Positions 22,360-30,533 of a stretch of 37,897 nucleotides of DNA are shown here, in pieces. The notes under the pieces were generated by a model. It worked only from the letters and a program-made list of their open reading frames with translations, was not told the DNA's origin and searched no databases. The position numbers and the translations under genes were made by a program. Positions within the stretch are counted from its first letter, which is position 1. Each line of letters begins with the position of its first letter. Origin of the DNA: CAYUIS01 sp964444825 (lineage in GTDB: Bacteria; Chloroflexota; Anaerolineae; B4-G1); NCBI GenBank assembly GCA_964444825.1, contig CAYUIS010000038.1:1-37897 (forward strand), given 5' to 3'.

Positions 22360-24027
22360 CTATTCCACCGAAAGTATGTAGTGATAGTGCGGCTGTTCAC
22401 CGGGCACGACTTCGATCTCCACGTCGGGCCATTCCTGCTCCAAGTGATCGGCCAGCGAGCTGGCCTCGTCCGCGCTGACTATTGCTCCATAGTACAATGT
22501 GATGATCTCGCGTTCGGCTGCCCCCATCTCCCTAATCAGCTTGTGTACGACATCGTTGACCGTCTCCCCGCTGACTTTCAGGTCTCCATTGTGCAGGCCG
22601 ATGATCTGTCCGGCGGCGATTTCCAGTCCGTTTATCGTTACGGAACGGGTCGCGGTAGTGATCTCGCCGGTCTCGACGTCGTCCAGGGCGTTCTTCATCA
22701 CAGTCACGTTTGTCTCAAAGTCGGCCTGCGAGTTGATCGCCAGTAGTGCTGCGATGCCCTGTGGAATAGAACGGCTGGGGATGACGGCGATCGGTTTCTG
22801 GCTCAACTTACTGGCTTGCTCGGCGGCCAGTATGACGTTTTTGTTGTTAGGGAGTAGAATCACCCGCTCGGTGGGTAGGCTCTCGACGGCTTCCAGTAGG
22901 TCCTGCGTGCTGGGGTTCATCGTCTGGCCGCCGTGGACGACCGCGCTAGCGCCCAGGCTCTGAAACACACGAGCCAGGCCATCACCCATAGCCACGGCCA
23001 CGACGCTTAAGCCGATATCCTGAAAGGGTTGACGGGCGGGAGGTGGCGAAACATCGGACGTGTCGACAAAGTCCTGGTACTGGGCCTGCATGTCCTCGAC
23101 CACAACATCTCGCAGTGAGCCCAGGCTGGCTCCGTAGCTGATGGGGATGCCAGGGTCCAACACGTGAACGTGAACCTTGACCGTCGTCGGTTCACCCACC
23201 ACCAGTGGGCACTCTCCCATCTCTACAATTCTCTGGCGGATGGTATCCAGCTCCAGGCTCTGTCCGACAATGAGGAACTGGACGTCATATCCATAGCCGG
23301 CTTCGCCAGGGTCCAGCAGGTCCGTAGCGACCAGGTCCACTGCTTGTGTGAGATCGACGTTCGCGGCGACGGGTTCTCCACGCATGTAACGAAGCATACC
23401 CTCCAAGATGACGTACAGACCTTGGCCGCCAGCGTCGACCACTCCAGCCTCAGCTAGCACCGGCAGTAGAGAAGGGGTGAGCTTGACGGCCTCGTGTGCG
23501 GAGAACACCATATGTTCCAGAACGTGCACCAGGTCTTTTGTGTCCTCGGCGGATCGGGTGGCCGCATCGGCGACTGCACGGGCGACGGTGAGGATCGTGC
23601 CTTCGACCGGTCTAACCACGCCCTTGTAGGCAGTATCGGCTGCTTCCCGACAGGCGGCAGCCAGGTCGTGTGCGCCATAGGCATCCTTCTCATCCAGGCT
23701 GCGGGCGAATCCTCGCCAAATCTGGGAAAGAATGACGCCCGAGTTTCCTCGGGCCCCCATCAGCGCGCCGTGAGCCATCTGCCGGGCTATCCGTCCTACA
23801 TTCCACTCAGGGGAATCCTTGATCTCGGCCCAGGCGGACTGCATCGTCAGCACCATATTAGTGCCAGTGTCGCCATCAGGAACGGGATAGACATTCAGTG
23901 TGTTGATGGCGATCTGATGGTGTTGGAGCCAGGATAGTCCGGCTTTGATCAGCCTCTTGAAGCCCTGGCCGTCGGTGGCAAGACGCCCATCTCTCGACCC
24001 TTGTGCCGATCCTATGTGCTCGGTCAA
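22360..24027 (-). CDS. fakA: Fatty acid kinase FakA (YloV, DhaL/DegV-domain kinase)
   Basis: About 555 residues if started at TTG 24027; an upstream start at 24078 would overlap asp23 by 35 bases. The N-terminal DhaL kinase domain shows NVYPVPDGDTGTNMVLT, then GARGNSGVILSQIWRG and DAGGQGLYVILEGM. The middle part is a linker domain, and the C-terminal DegV-like domain includes ILLPNNKNVILAAEQA and ITLYYGAIV. FakA phosphorylates fatty acids held by FakB to acyl phosphates for phospholipid synthesis. Two FakB-like carriers follow, and an Asp23 protein precedes it, as yloU-yloV in Bacillus. Confidence 0.93.
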   Translation of the reverse strand: MTEHIGSAQGSRDGRLATDGQGFKRLIKAGLSWLQHHQIAINTLNVYPVPDGDTGTNMVLTMQSAWAEIKDSPEWNVGRIARQMAHGALMGARGNSGVILSQIWRGFARSLDEKDAYGAHDLAAACREAADTAYKGVVRPVEGTILTVARAVADAATRSAEDTKDLVHVLEHMVFSAHEAVKLTPSLLPVLAEAGVVDAGGQGLYVILEGMLRYMRGEPVAANVDLTQAVDLVATDLLDPGEAGYGYDVQFLIVGQSLELDTIRQRIVEMGECPLVVGEPTTVKVHVHVLDPGIPISYGASLGSLRDVVVEDMQAQYQDFVDTSDVSPPPARQPFQDIGLSVVAVAMGDGLARVFQSLGASAVVHGGQTMNPSTQDLLEAVESLPTERVILLPNNKNVILAAEQASKLSQKPIAVIPSRSIPQGIAALLAINSQADFETNVTVMKNALDDVETGEITTATRSVTINGLEIAAGQIIGLHNGDLKVSGETVNDVVHKLIREMGAAEREIITLYYGAIVSADEASSLADHLEQEWPDVEIEVVPGEQPHYHYILSVE

Positions 24028-24043
24028 CCTTATCCGTCTCCCC

Positions 24044-24400
24044 TCAGTCAGTGTCGCTGACGCGCAGTCCTTCGACATGGACGTTGATCTCAGCGACAGG
24101 GAGGCCCAAGGCCCGCTCGACGCTGAACCTGACGACGTTCATCACGCTGCGAGCCACAGCAGCGACGCGTGTGCCGTATTCGATGATCACATAGACGTCG
24201 ATCGCAATCTGTCCGTCGTCGATACGGACGTCGATGCCACGCTTGCTATCTCGGGAGAGGATATTGGCGATGCCTGTGACGAGGTCCTTGTTTGCGGTTC
24301 CAACGACGCCGTAGCAGCTTAGGACTGCTTCATGCACGATGCTGGCAATCGCCACCGGTGAGACTTGAATGTGTCCCAGATTGTGCTCTTGCTCCGGCAT
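24044..24400 (-). CDS. Asp23/Gls24 family protein (YloU-like)
   Basis: From ATG 24400 behind GGAGAG, 118 residues form an Asp23 domain: GHIQVSPVAIASIVHEAVLS, CYGVVGTANKDLV, KRGIDVRIDDGQIAIDVYVI, EYGTRVAAVARSVMNVVRFS and PVAEINVHVEGLRV. It leads the fakA-degV-degV-recG-coaD operon and is divergent from rpmB, exactly the yloU position in Bacillus. It is a paralogue of the gene at 14540. Confidence 0.9.
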   Translation of the reverse strand: MPEQEHNLGHIQVSPVAIASIVHEAVLSCYGVVGTANKDLVTGIANILSRDSKRGIDVRIDDGQIAIDVYVIIEYGTRVAAVARSVMNVVRFSVERALGLPVAEINVHVEGLRVSDTD

Positions 24401-24488
24401 TAACTCTCCTCCGCTTCCTGCAAGTCCTCCATAGGGCTGAACCTGGCCAGAATAGACCAGGGCCCACCTGTTGCCCCGTACAACTCTG

Positions 24489-24517
24489 TTGCACAAAATC
24501 CCCTCTTGTGGTATTAT
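24489..24517 (+). promoter_or_regulatory. rpmB promoter, possibly bidirectional -10
   Basis: TTGCAC (24489-24494), 17 bases, TATTAT (24512-24517) precede rpmB. The same near-palindromic GTATTATAC gives a perfect TATAAT on the minus strand (24518-24513) pointing toward asp23, but no good -35 is seen on that side. The asp23 unit may share this region. Confidence 0.75.
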
Positions 24518-24551
24518 ACGCGCCGCTAAGAACACAGAGAGGTGATAGACA

Positions 24552-24734
24552 ATGGCAAAGTGCGATATGTGTGGTAAGGGTCCTCAGTTCGGACACAACG
24601 TCAGCCACTCGAACAGGGCAACTAGGCGTCAGTTCAGGCCCAACGTCCAACGGGTACGCATCAAGGTAGATGGCCAGATGCGGCAGATGCACGTATGTAC
24701 TCGTTGTTTGCGCACGTTGAACAAAAACCGCTAG
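24552..24734 (+). CDS. rpmB: 50S ribosomal protein L28
   Basis: The 60-residue protein is a zinc-type L28: MAKCDMCGKGPQFGHNVSHS, NRATRRQFRPNVQRVRI, and a second zinc pair CTRC near residues 47-50. AGAGAGGTG precedes the ATG. It is the only plus-strand gene between 4.4 and 28.2 kb, transcribed from its own promoter and closed by the hairpin terminator at 24780. Confidence 0.96.
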   Translation: MAKCDMCGKGPQFGHNVSHSNRATRRQFRPNVQRVRIKVDGQMRQMHVCTRCLRTLNKNR

Positions 24735-24779
24735 TCCTTTCCGATCACTGCGTTTTTTCATTCGAGAGCTGCGGCCCAG

Positions 24780-24808
24780 ATCCCCCCATCATCGGGGGGA
24801 TTTTCTTT
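24780..24808 (+). terminator. Rho-independent terminator after rpmB
   Basis: ATCCCCCC (24780-24787) and GGGGGGAT (24794-24801) form a perfect 8-bp stem with a 6-base loop, followed by TTTTCTTT. It ends rpmB transcription; on the other strand it lies just past rpe without a T-run. Confidence 0.9.
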
Positions 24809-24815
24809 GCGCACC

Positions 24816-25502
24816 CTATAGCCGGGCCCCCTCACCCAGACGTGCCGCCTCCCGGATCGCCTTGACAGCCATTACGACTCCATCTTGCGTGCGAAAGATC
24901 GCGGTACCTGCCACCAGCACCGTCGCCCCCGCGGCGACAGCTCGCTCCGCTGTCTGAGGGTGGATGCCCCCATCTACCTCCAGATCTGCCTCACTTCCTA
25001 TGCTGTCCAGCATGTCTCGCACCTGCTGGATCTTGCTCAGTGTGCGCTCGATAAAATTCTGCCCACCAAAGCCGGGGTTGACGGTCATAACCAGCACCAA
25101 ATCCACGTCGGGCAGGATCTCGCTGATCGCGCTGGCCGGCGTCCCCGGATTGAGTGTTATACCTGGACGCACGCCCAGGCGTCGGATTTGCTGCAGGATG
25201 CCGTGTATGTGGGGTGTGGCCTCAATGTGCACCGTCAGCCCATCGGCGCCGGCCTCGGCAAAGGCAGAAACATACTTGATAGGATCGTCGATCATGAGGT
25301 GGACGTCGAGCGGCAGATCCGTCACGCGCCGCAAGCACTGTACCACCGGAGGGCCGATGGTGATGTTCGGCACAAAGTGTCCGTCCATGACGTCGACGTG
25401 GATGTAGTCGGCACCAGCGACCTCAGCGCTGTGTATCGCCTCGCCTAGACAGGCAAAGTCGGCAGCGAGTATGGAAGGAGCGATCTTGACTCGGCTAGTC
25501 AT
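24816..25502 (-). CDS. rpe: Ribulose-phosphate 3-epimerase
   Basis: The 228-residue TIM barrel starts at ATG 25502 with RVKIAPSILAADFACLGE and contains HVDVMDGHFVPNITIGP, VHLMIDDP, the signature MTVNPGFGGQNFIE, VDGGI and GATVLVAGTAIF. It interconverts ribulose 5-phosphate and xylulose 5-phosphate in the pentose phosphate pathway. No Shine-Dalgarno is present: the ATG lies nine bases after a -10 box, so the mRNA is probably leaderless. Confidence 0.95.
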   Translation of the reverse strand: MTSRVKIAPSILAADFACLGEAIHSAEVAGADYIHVDVMDGHFVPNITIGPPVVQCLRRVTDLPLDVHLMIDDPIKYVSAFAEAGADGLTVHIEATPHIHGILQQIRRLGVRPGITLNPGTPASAISEILPDVDLVLVMTVNPGFGGQNFIERTLSKIQQVRDMLDSIGSEADLEVDGGIHPQTAERAVAAGATVLVAGTAIFRTQDGVVMAVKAIREAARLGEGARL

Positions 25503-25511
25503 CGAGGAAGT

Positions 25512-25540
25512 ATAATACAACGAGTTGGTAGATTTGGCAA
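25512..25540 (-). promoter_or_regulatory. rpe promoter predicting a leaderless transcript
   Basis: On the minus strand TTGCCA (25540-25535), 17 bases, TATTAT (25517-25512). Only nine bases separate the -10 from the rpe ATG, so transcription would start within a few bases of the start codon. It sits just after the rlmN stop. Confidence 0.7.
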
Positions 25541-25565
25541 CTGGGTGGCCGGTACTGGATAGTGA

Positions 25566-26642
25566 TTATCGAGTACGGTTACGCAGTTGGCCGCAGCCAG
25601 CCTGGATCTCGATGCCGCGCCGCACCCGAATGGTGTAGGGGATGCTGTACCGGTCCAGGACTCTAGCGAAGGCATCGATTTCAGCGCGGGATGACGGTTG
25701 GCCGGCGTAGCCAGCACTGGGATTGAGCGGGATGAGGTTGACGTGGGCGAGGATCCCGTGGAGACGGGCACACAACGCCTGAGCCTGCTGCTGCGTGTCG
25801 TTGACGCCCTGGATGAGCACCCATTCGAAACTGACCCGCCGACCGGTGTTCTCGACATAGTGGTGGCAGGCCTCAAAGAGAGCGTCCAGCCCGTAGCGGC
25901 GATTGACGGGTATGAGTTGGTCCCGTAGTTGGTCGGTGGCGGCGTGCAGGGAGATAGCCAGCGTGATCTGCAGATCCTCATCCGCCAGCCGCCTGATGCC
26001 CGGCACGATCCCCACGGTGGAGAGGGTGATGTGACGTTGTCCCAGGTTAAAACCCTGAGGATGCATCAGACGCCGGATGGCAGATAGTGAGTGATCATAG
26101 TTAAGGAGCGGCTCGCCCATCCCCATCAGGACGACGTTGGTCAAGCGGGCGCCATTAGCAGGGTCGGCCTTGTCATCGAGGACGCGGGCAAAGTGGAGGG
26201 CCTGGGCGACGATCTCGCCGCTGGTGAGATGGCGGCGGAAGCCCATCTGGCCGGTGGCGCAGAAGGTGCAGCCGACGGCGCAGCCGACCTGAGTGGAGAT
26301 GCAGGCGGTCCGACGGCGCTCGTAACGCATAAGCACCGCCTCGACCGTCTCGCCGTCAGCCAGGCGCAGTAGGTCCTTGCGGGTCCGCCTGTCGGCAGAC
26401 TGAATCGTATCCATCGGCTGCGGTGTGCCGATGGCCGTCTCCGCCGCCAGACGTTCGCGCAGCCGTTTGGGCAGGTTGGTCATGTCGTCAAAGTCTGCCG
26501 CCAGGTGGACGTACAGCCACTCCCAGGTTTGGCGCGCGCGGTATGCCGGCTCGCCCCAATCCTGCAGGAGGGATTGGATGGCCTGGAGGTCGAGATCATA
26601 CAAGCGGGTTATCGGTTCTGAATTGTGAACTGATGATTGCAT
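25566..26642 (-). CDS. rlmN: 23S rRNA (adenine-C2)-methyltransferase RlmN
   Basis: From ATG 26642, 358 residues match RlmN: GEPAYRARQTWEWLYVHLAADFDDMTNLP, then CISTQVGCAVGCTFCATGQM with the radical-SAM CxxxCxxC, VLMGMGEPLLNYD, ITLSTVGIVPGIRRLAD and a terminal RGIEIQAGCGQLRNRT with the methyl-carrying Cys. It methylates A2503 of 23S rRNA and some tRNAs using a 4Fe-4S cluster. GAGGACC lies before the start, one base after the stop of the MocA-HAD gene, so the two are co-transcribed. Confidence 0.95.
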   Translation of the reverse strand: MQSSVHNSEPITRLYDLDLQAIQSLLQDWGEPAYRARQTWEWLYVHLAADFDDMTNLPKRLRERLAAETAIGTPQPMDTIQSADRRTRKDLLRLADGETVEAVLMRYERRRTACISTQVGCAVGCTFCATGQMGFRRHLTSGEIVAQALHFARVLDDKADPANGARLTNVVLMGMGEPLLNYDHSLSAIRRLMHPQGFNLGQRHITLSTVGIVPGIRRLADEDLQITLAISLHAATDQLRDQLIPVNRRYGLDALFEACHHYVENTGRRVSFEWVLIQGVNDTQQQAQALCARLHGILAHVNLIPLNPSAGYAGQPSSRAEIDAFARVLDRYSIPYTIRVRRGIEIQAGCGQLRNRTR

Positions 26643-26643
26643 G

Positions 26644-28125
26644 CTATATGGGGTCCTCAGTATGGGATATAGAGTGCTGCTTCTGAGTCGAAGGACTCGG
26701 CCACGCTTGCACCAACTCGGTGATGTCGGCGTACACCAGTCCGGGGTGGACAGGCGAGGTAGCCAGGTTGGCCTGAGTCGCGATACCTGATAGAACAAGT
26801 ATGGTGGTGATCCCAGCTCGTATACCGCCGGCGATGTCGGTGTCTAGCCGGTCGCCGACGATGGCGGTGGTCTCGGCCTGAGCGCCCATACGGCGCATTG
26901 CCTCCTCGAACATTCCAGGCTCCGGCTTGCCAATGACCAGCGGCGGGACGCCGGTGGCAGCCTGCAACGCCGCCAACTGCGCCCCATTGCCAGGCACCGG
27001 GCCTCGCTCGGTGGGGAAACTGGTGTCTGGATTGGTGCCGATGAAGCCGGCCCCGTTGTGGATGAGGAGGGACGCCGTCGCCAGCTTGCGCCACGACAGA
27101 TCCTGGTCCCAGCCGACGACGACGTACTCGGCTCCCTCGTCCTTCGTGTCGTCCTCCGTGTTAGTCAGAACAAAGCGATATTCCTCCAGCGCCTGCCGCA
27201 CGCCCGCCTTGCCGATGGTATAGACACGGGTGCCCGGCGGGGCGACAGTGGATAGGTAGGCGGCGGTGGCCTGAGCGGCGGTCAGGATGCTGTCTGACGT
27301 TACCTCCACCCCGAACCGGGCCAGCTTGTGCACATACTCCTCGGGAGTCTTGCTAGAGTTGTTGGTGGCCAAAACAAAGCCGATGTCGCGTCGGCGCAGG
27401 AAGGCGAAAAACTCCTGCAGGCCAGGCATTGGCTCGTCGCCTCGCCACAGGACGCCGTCCATATCTACGATGAGATGGGTGATAGAGTGGAGGATAGAGG
27501 ATGGGGATTCCTCACTTCGTTCGGAATGACGAGATGGGGCGTAGATGTGCAATCGTTGATAGTCGGCGGGGATGTCTATATCGGCCAGTACGGTGGCATT
27601 GGCAACCTCGACGGTGGCGACGTGTTCGATGTGACGAGCGATCAGGCTGCGGCCGCCCTCGTCGCCAGTGACAGTGGCCAGTTCAGGAAAGAGGCGGCGG
27701 GCGAAGAGCACCGGCGTGCTGCGCTGACCAGCGTGGGTTGGGTGGACAATACCCGCGCCCGTCTCCTCGTAGCAGGCTACTAGTGCCTTCAGCAGCTCTG
27801 GGGTTATCAACGGTTGATCACACTGCAAAAAGACAGCCGCTCTGATCTCGGGTGGCAGAGCAGCCAACCCCACCTGGACTGAGGTGCTCATTCCTTCCTC
27901 CCAACGCCAGTTCATCACTGTCTGCACAGGCCGGGTGCCCAGGACGGGTCGAAGACGCTCGGCCCCTGACCCTAGCACCACAGTCACTGGTGAGAGAGCG
28001 GCGCTGAGGGCGATATTGGCGATGTGGGCCAAGAGCGGTACCCCGTCCCAGTCTAGTAGTTGTTTTGGCTGGCCAAAGCGGGTCGATGCACCTGCGGCCA
28101 GGATGACGGCGGCGATGCGGTTCAA
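26644..28125 (-). CDS. MocA-like nucleotidyltransferase fused to NagD-like HAD phosphatase through a repeat
   Basis: The 493-residue protein has two complete domains. Residues 1-195 are a MocA/MobA-type nucleotidyltransferase (AAVILAAGASTRFGQPKQLL, LADIDIPADYQRL at the end). Residues about 212-480 are a NagD/AraL-type HAD phosphatase (HLIVDMDGVLWRG, ATNNSSKTPEEYV, IGKPEPGMFEEAMRRM, IVGDRLDTDIAGG). Between them, SRHSERSEESPSS is encoded by the type-1 palindromic repeat at 27506-27530. Both domains are normally separate genes, so the repeat appears to have erased the stop and start and made an in-frame fusion. The TTG start follows GGGAGG. MocA enzymes cytidylate molybdopterin; the HAD substrate is unknown. 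Confidence 0.9.
   Translation of the reverse strand: MNRIAAVILAAGASTRFGQPKQLLDWDGVPLLAHIANIALSAALSPVTVVLGSGAERLRPVLGTRPVQTVMNWRWEEGMSTSVQVGLAALPPEIRAAVFLQCDQPLITPELLKALVACYEETGAGIVHPTHAGQRSTPVLFARRLFPELATVTGDEGGRSLIARHIEHVATVEVANATVLADIDIPADYQRLHIYAPSRHSERSEESPSSILHSITHLIVDMDGVLWRGDEPMPGLQEFFAFLRRRDIGFVLATNNSSKTPEEYVHKLARFGVEVTSDSILTAAQATAAYLSTVAPPGTRVYTIGKAGVRQALEEYRFVLTNTEDDTKDEGAEYVVVGWDQDLSWRKLATASLLIHNGAGFIGTNPDTSFPTERGPVPGNGAQLAALQAATGVPPLVIGKPEPGMFEEAMRRMGAQAETTAIVGDRLDTDIAGGIRAGITTILVLSGIATQANLATSPVHPGLVYADITELVQAWPSPSTQKQHSISHTEDPI
27506..27530. repeat. Type-1 palindromic repeat at the MocA-HAD junction
   Basis: Arms GATTCCTCAC and GTTCGGAATGAC form the uninterrupted type-1 element. 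On the minus strand it encodes RHSERSEES, the peptide often produced by this repeat. The adjoining 27475-27505 has degenerate heptamers (GGATAGA/GGATGGG) resembling the tract at 6035. Confidence 0.8.
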
Positions 28126-28167
28126 GATTTCTGGCCTCCCAGATGATATGGTAGCATAAGCGCCTTT

Positions 28168-28196
28168 ATTCTAGCTCAAGTCGCGTACAAGTGCAA
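28168..28196 (-). promoter_or_regulatory. Promoter for the MocA-HAD gene
   Basis: On the minus strand TTGCAC (28196-28191), 17 bases, TAGAAT (28173-28168), about 40 bases before the TTG start. Its -35 is four bases from the -35 of the divergent promoter for the GT2 gene. Confidence 0.65.
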
Positions 28197-28200
28197 AGGC

Positions 28201-28229
28201 TTGCCACACCTGCGGCACTCGGCTATAAT
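28201..28229 (+). promoter_or_regulatory. Promoter for the GT2-GT-C-YfhO cluster
   Basis: TTGCCA (28201-28206), 17 bases, perfect TATAAT (28224-28229), 38 bases before the GT2 start at 28268. It is back to back with the MocA-HAD promoter. Confidence 0.8.
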
Positions 28230-28267
28230 GCACGCCGTGTTCTGGATTGCCTTTCCGGGAGGCTTGG

Positions 28268-28999
28268 ATGAAGCTTTCGATTGTGATGCCTGTGTACAAC
28301 GAAGTCAAGACCGTGGCCGAGATTCTCCAGCGCGTGCGAGCTGTTCAACTGGCCGTGTCGGCGGGCTATGGACCGGATGACGGCGCCGTCGTCAAGTTCG
28401 AGCGCGAGATTGTGATAGTGGATGATGGCTCGTCGGACGGCACCCGGGAGATCCTGGATATACTGAGGGGCCAGCCGGATATGGTGATCGTATATCACGA
28501 GCAGAATCAAGGCAAGGGGGCTGCAGTGCGAACCGGACTCGAGCACGCCAGCGGGGACGTGATGTTGATCCAGGACGCCGATTTGGAGTACGATCCGCGG
28601 GACTATGTGTTGCTTCTGCAGCCTATCGTCGAAGACCGCTCGCAGGTGGTGTATGGCTCACGCTTCCGGGGCGGGCCAACCAGGGCCATGTTTTTCTGGC
28701 ACATGATCGGAAACCGTTTCCTCACGCTGGTGACCAATATTCTGTACAACACAATCTTGACCGACATGGAGACCTGCTACAAGGTATTCACGCGGGAGGT
28801 GGCTGAACATCTCGACCTGAGGGCGGCAGGCTGGGGTTTTGACCCCGAGATCACGGTGCAGATTCTCAAGCGCGGGTATCGGATCTATGAAGTGCCGATC
28901 TCTTACGCCGGCAGGGAGTTTGAAGAGGGAAAAAAGATCAGTTGGCGTGATGGACTGACCGTGTTGTGGACGTTGGTCAAGTATCGCTTCAGACGTTGA
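28268..28999 (+). CDS. Polyprenyl-phosphate glycosyltransferase (GT2, DPM1-like)
   Basis: The 243-residue enzyme starts at ATG 28268 behind GGGAGG and has the GT2 pattern: LSIVMPVYNEVKTVAEILQR, EIVIVDDGSSDGTREIL, NQGKGAAVRTGLEHASGDVM, the metal-binding DADLEYDP, VYGSRF and a C-terminal WGFDPEITVQILKRGYRIYE. It lacks the membrane anchor helices of ArnC/GtrB types, like soluble dolichol-phosphate mannose synthases. It probably charges undecaprenyl phosphate with a sugar at the inner membrane face. The next two genes are GT-C-like and YfhO membrane proteins, which fit as users of the lipid-linked sugar. Confidence 0.9.
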   Translation: MKLSIVMPVYNEVKTVAEILQRVRAVQLAVSAGYGPDDGAVVKFEREIVIVDDGSSDGTREILDILRGQPDMVIVYHEQNQGKGAAVRTGLEHASGDVMLIQDADLEYDPRDYVLLLQPIVEDRSQVVYGSRFRGGPTRAMFFWHMIGNRFLTLVTNILYNTILTDMETCYKVFTREVAEHLDLRAAGWGFDPEITVQILKRGYRIYEVPISYAGREFEEGKKISWRDGLTVLWTLVKYRFRR

Positions 29000-30531
29000 G
29001 CGGACACCATCGACCCTGGTCCGGCTGGAGACGCGGTCGTTGGATACTGGTGGCGATCGCGTTGCTGACGTGGGCGCTGCGGCTGCCCCCGGTTTTTGAC
29101 AACCGGTTGCACGCCGACGAAGCGCTGTACGGTTACTGGGGGCTGCTGATTCGCTGGGGAGAGGACCCGTGGCTGGCTGACGTTCCGATCGACAAGCCGC
29201 CGCTGTTGCCCTACCTGGTGGCCGGAGCACAGGCTGTATTCAGCGGTCCCCTCGACGGTGGGCCGAGCACCTCCGAATTCGCGATACGATTCCCCGGATT
29301 GGGAGCGGGCGTGCTGGCGGTCGTGCTGGTCGCCTCGCTGACTTATCGCCTGTACCGAGAATGGTGGACGGCGACGACAGCCGCCCTGGGGATGGCTCTT
29401 TCGCCCTTTGCCATCCTTTTCTCGGGCACGGCTTTTACCGACCCGATAATGGTCGCGCTGGGTCTGGCGGCGTGTGTGGCGATTGTGCGGGACAGGCCGG
29501 GATTAGCAGGCCTGCTGGCGGGGCTGGCCTGTGCTACGAAACAAACGGGGCTGGTGTGGCTGCCGCTGATGGTCGCCATTCAAGCTGCACGGAGAGAAGC
29601 CGGCGCTGACAGTCTCTCCAGTCTGTTGCTGTTCGTGGCAGGCATGTCAGGACTTGTCGGGTTGATGTGGGTGTGGGATGGAATACGCGTGTTGCAGGGG
29701 GCGGAAAGCTTTTGGCGCTTAGGTGTCGCCAGCTACGGGGGATTGCGCCCTATCTGGCCGCAGGAGTTGGGGGCGCGGCTGCGAGGGTGGTTGGAGCTAG
29801 CGCGCTATCTTTTCGCCTCCCGGGTCGTATGCATCCTGTTGCTGGTTGGGATGCCTACACTGGTGTGGCGCGCGATGCGAAATGATCGTGCCAAGGGCGC
29901 GTTCTTTGACCTGCTCCTGGTGTGCTTCTCTGTTGTGTACACTCTCGTTCACTGGCTGTGGGCATTTCCCGTCTGGGATCGCTATCTATTGCCGCTGGTT
30001 CCCGTGTTGGCGATCCTGCTGGGTCGTATTCTGGGTGTGATGGCAACCTGGGTGGATCAGGCGATCAGGCCCGTGAATCCCAGGATTCGCGGGTGGATGG
30101 GGGCTTTTTGCTCTCTGTTCTTGGGCGTGTCTCTGATCGGACCTGCTATCAACGCTGCAGGCAGCCGCTATCCTGTCGGCGGCGATCACTGGGCGTACGA
30201 CGGCATAGACGATGTGGCTACCTATCTTCGGGCCTTGCCTGAGGGCTCGGTGGTATATCAACACTGGCTGGGCTGGCATTATGCCTACTATCTTTTTCGC
30301 GCGCCTATCCACGTGGCTTATTGGTCGACTCCGGCCTGGCTGGCACAGGACGTGATGGCTTTTGGCGCCAAGGAGTCACGCTACATCACGTTTCCGTCGT
30401 GGGAGTCTTCTGACCGAGTCGCACAAGGGCTGGCAGGTGTTGGCTACGGACTCGATCCCGTGTTGGCCACTGCCCATCGGGATGCCACGCCGTCGTTCGT
30501 CGTTTGTCACATTCGGCCGCTTTCACACTGA
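28966..30531 (+). CDS. GT-C (ArnT/GT39-83-like) membrane glycosyltransferase
   Basis: The 521-residue protein has about ten to twelve membrane spans. The first extracellular loop reads FDNRLHADEALYGYW, with the acidic pair typical of GT-C enzymes, followed by DVPIDKPPLLPYLV, the substrate loop of the ArnT/PMT group. These enzymes transfer sugars from polyprenyl-phosphate donors to lipids or proteins outside the membrane. The C-terminal soluble part is about 120 residues. The start is uncertain: GTG 28966 overlaps the GT2 end, and TTG 28996 is the alternative that overlaps its stop. The upstream GT2 probably makes its donor. Confidence 0.85.
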   Translation: MDVGQVSLQTLSGHHRPWSGWRRGRWILVAIALLTWALRLPPVFDNRLHADEALYGYWGLLIRWGEDPWLADVPIDKPPLLPYLVAGAQAVFSGPLDGGPSTSEFAIRFPGLGAGVLAVVLVASLTYRLYREWWTATTAALGMALSPFAILFSGTAFTDPIMVALGLAACVAIVRDRPGLAGLLAGLACATKQTGLVWLPLMVAIQAARREAGADSLSSLLLFVAGMSGLVGLMWVWDGIRVLQGAESFWRLGVASYGGLRPIWPQELGARLRGWLELARYLFASRVVCILLLVGMPTLVWRAMRNDRAKGAFFDLLLVCFSVVYTLVHWLWAFPVWDRYLLPLVPVLAILLGRILGVMATWVDQAIRPVNPRIRGWMGAFCSLFLGVSLIGPAINAAGSRYPVGGDHWAYDGIDDVATYLRALPEGSVVYQHWLGWHYAYYLFRAPIHVAYWSTPAWLAQDVMAFGAKESRYITFPSWESSDRVAQGLAGVGYGLDPVLATAHRDATPSFVVCHIRPLSH

Positions 30532-30533
30532 GT

